From Caldilineales bacterium (GTDB taxonomy: Bacteria > Chloroflexota > Anaerolineae > JAAEKA01), in assembly GCA_021463315.1 (NCBI GenBank), contig JAJTXO010000104.1, forward strand, positions 1-9,439: a DNA stretch of 9,439 bases. Reading direction: 5' to 3'. The notes under the pieces are model-generated. The model was not told the origin of the DNA, did not search any database, and worked only from the letters and a program-made list of their open reading frames with translations. This document shows positions 9,365 to 9,439 of this stretch, piece by piece (within the stretch, counting starts at the first letter, position 1; each line of letters starts with the position of its first letter). The position numbers were made by a program, and so were the translations under genes.

Positions 9365-9439
9365 AATCTTGACGAATGAGGCAAGTTTTCTCAGGTGATT
9401 GCGGCCAAGTAGGCATCGTCAAGAAGACGGTCGATTTCA

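Noticed and set aside
9391..9438. C-terminal end of a minus-strand gene entering from the right (about 15 residues ending AYLAAIT)
   Set aside because: It looks protein-like but is too short to support without the flanking sequence.

Overview
The window looks like a GC-rich bacterial accessory region. Family flavour (zinc-ribbon membrane proteins, BrnTA, HicBA, HepT/MntA, and DUF2442 next to one another) suggests Chloroflexota, Anaerolineae or Caldilineae-like, but this is inference: no marker gene is present. Every credible gene is on the + strand. The sequence becomes visibly more A+T-rich after about 8430.

Left edge (1-1391): decayed host sequence. A zinc-ribbon/single-helix membrane protein enters from the left. 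It is followed by a 73-residue membrane ORF that looks like the clipped start of a larger protein, and then by the first ~94 residues of a P-type cation ATPase, which breaks off at about 1340.

Middle (about 1354-8296): a head-to-tail array of type II and type VII toxin-antitoxin (TA) modules, some intact and some wrecked. In order: a 5'-clipped RelE/ParE-superfamily toxin with its HigA-like antidote; a HigB with a foreign N-terminus plus HigA; a BrnA C-terminal fragment; an orphan Phd; a chimeric BrnA/MazE-like antitoxin with a 7-codon MazF stub; the last codons of a DUF2442 gene; an intact hicB-hicA pair; an unknown 165-residue protein; an mntA-hepT pair overlapped by a DUF2442 gene; a frameshifted BrnT with a swapped antitoxin and a BrnA interrupted by an amber codon; an intact higB-higA pair; and an intact brnT-brnA pair. 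Four modules have strong sigma-70-type promoters, and two of these predict essentially leaderless mRNAs. Pieces of BrnA occur five times. A dispersed intergenic repeat follows several modules.

Right edge (8420-9439): more A+T-rich. It holds a small membrane/coiled-coil protein, a 121-bp MITE-like element with 13-bp perfect terminal inverted repeats and a 7-bp target-site duplication, and the first ~68 residues of a NERD-domain protein that stops before its catalytic E-x-K motif.

The most notable point is not one new enzyme. It is the way the array has been built and eroded: breakpoints repeatedly fall inside TA genes, producing hybrid antitoxins and toxin stubs, while the intact modules keep their own promoters and translational-coupling overlaps.
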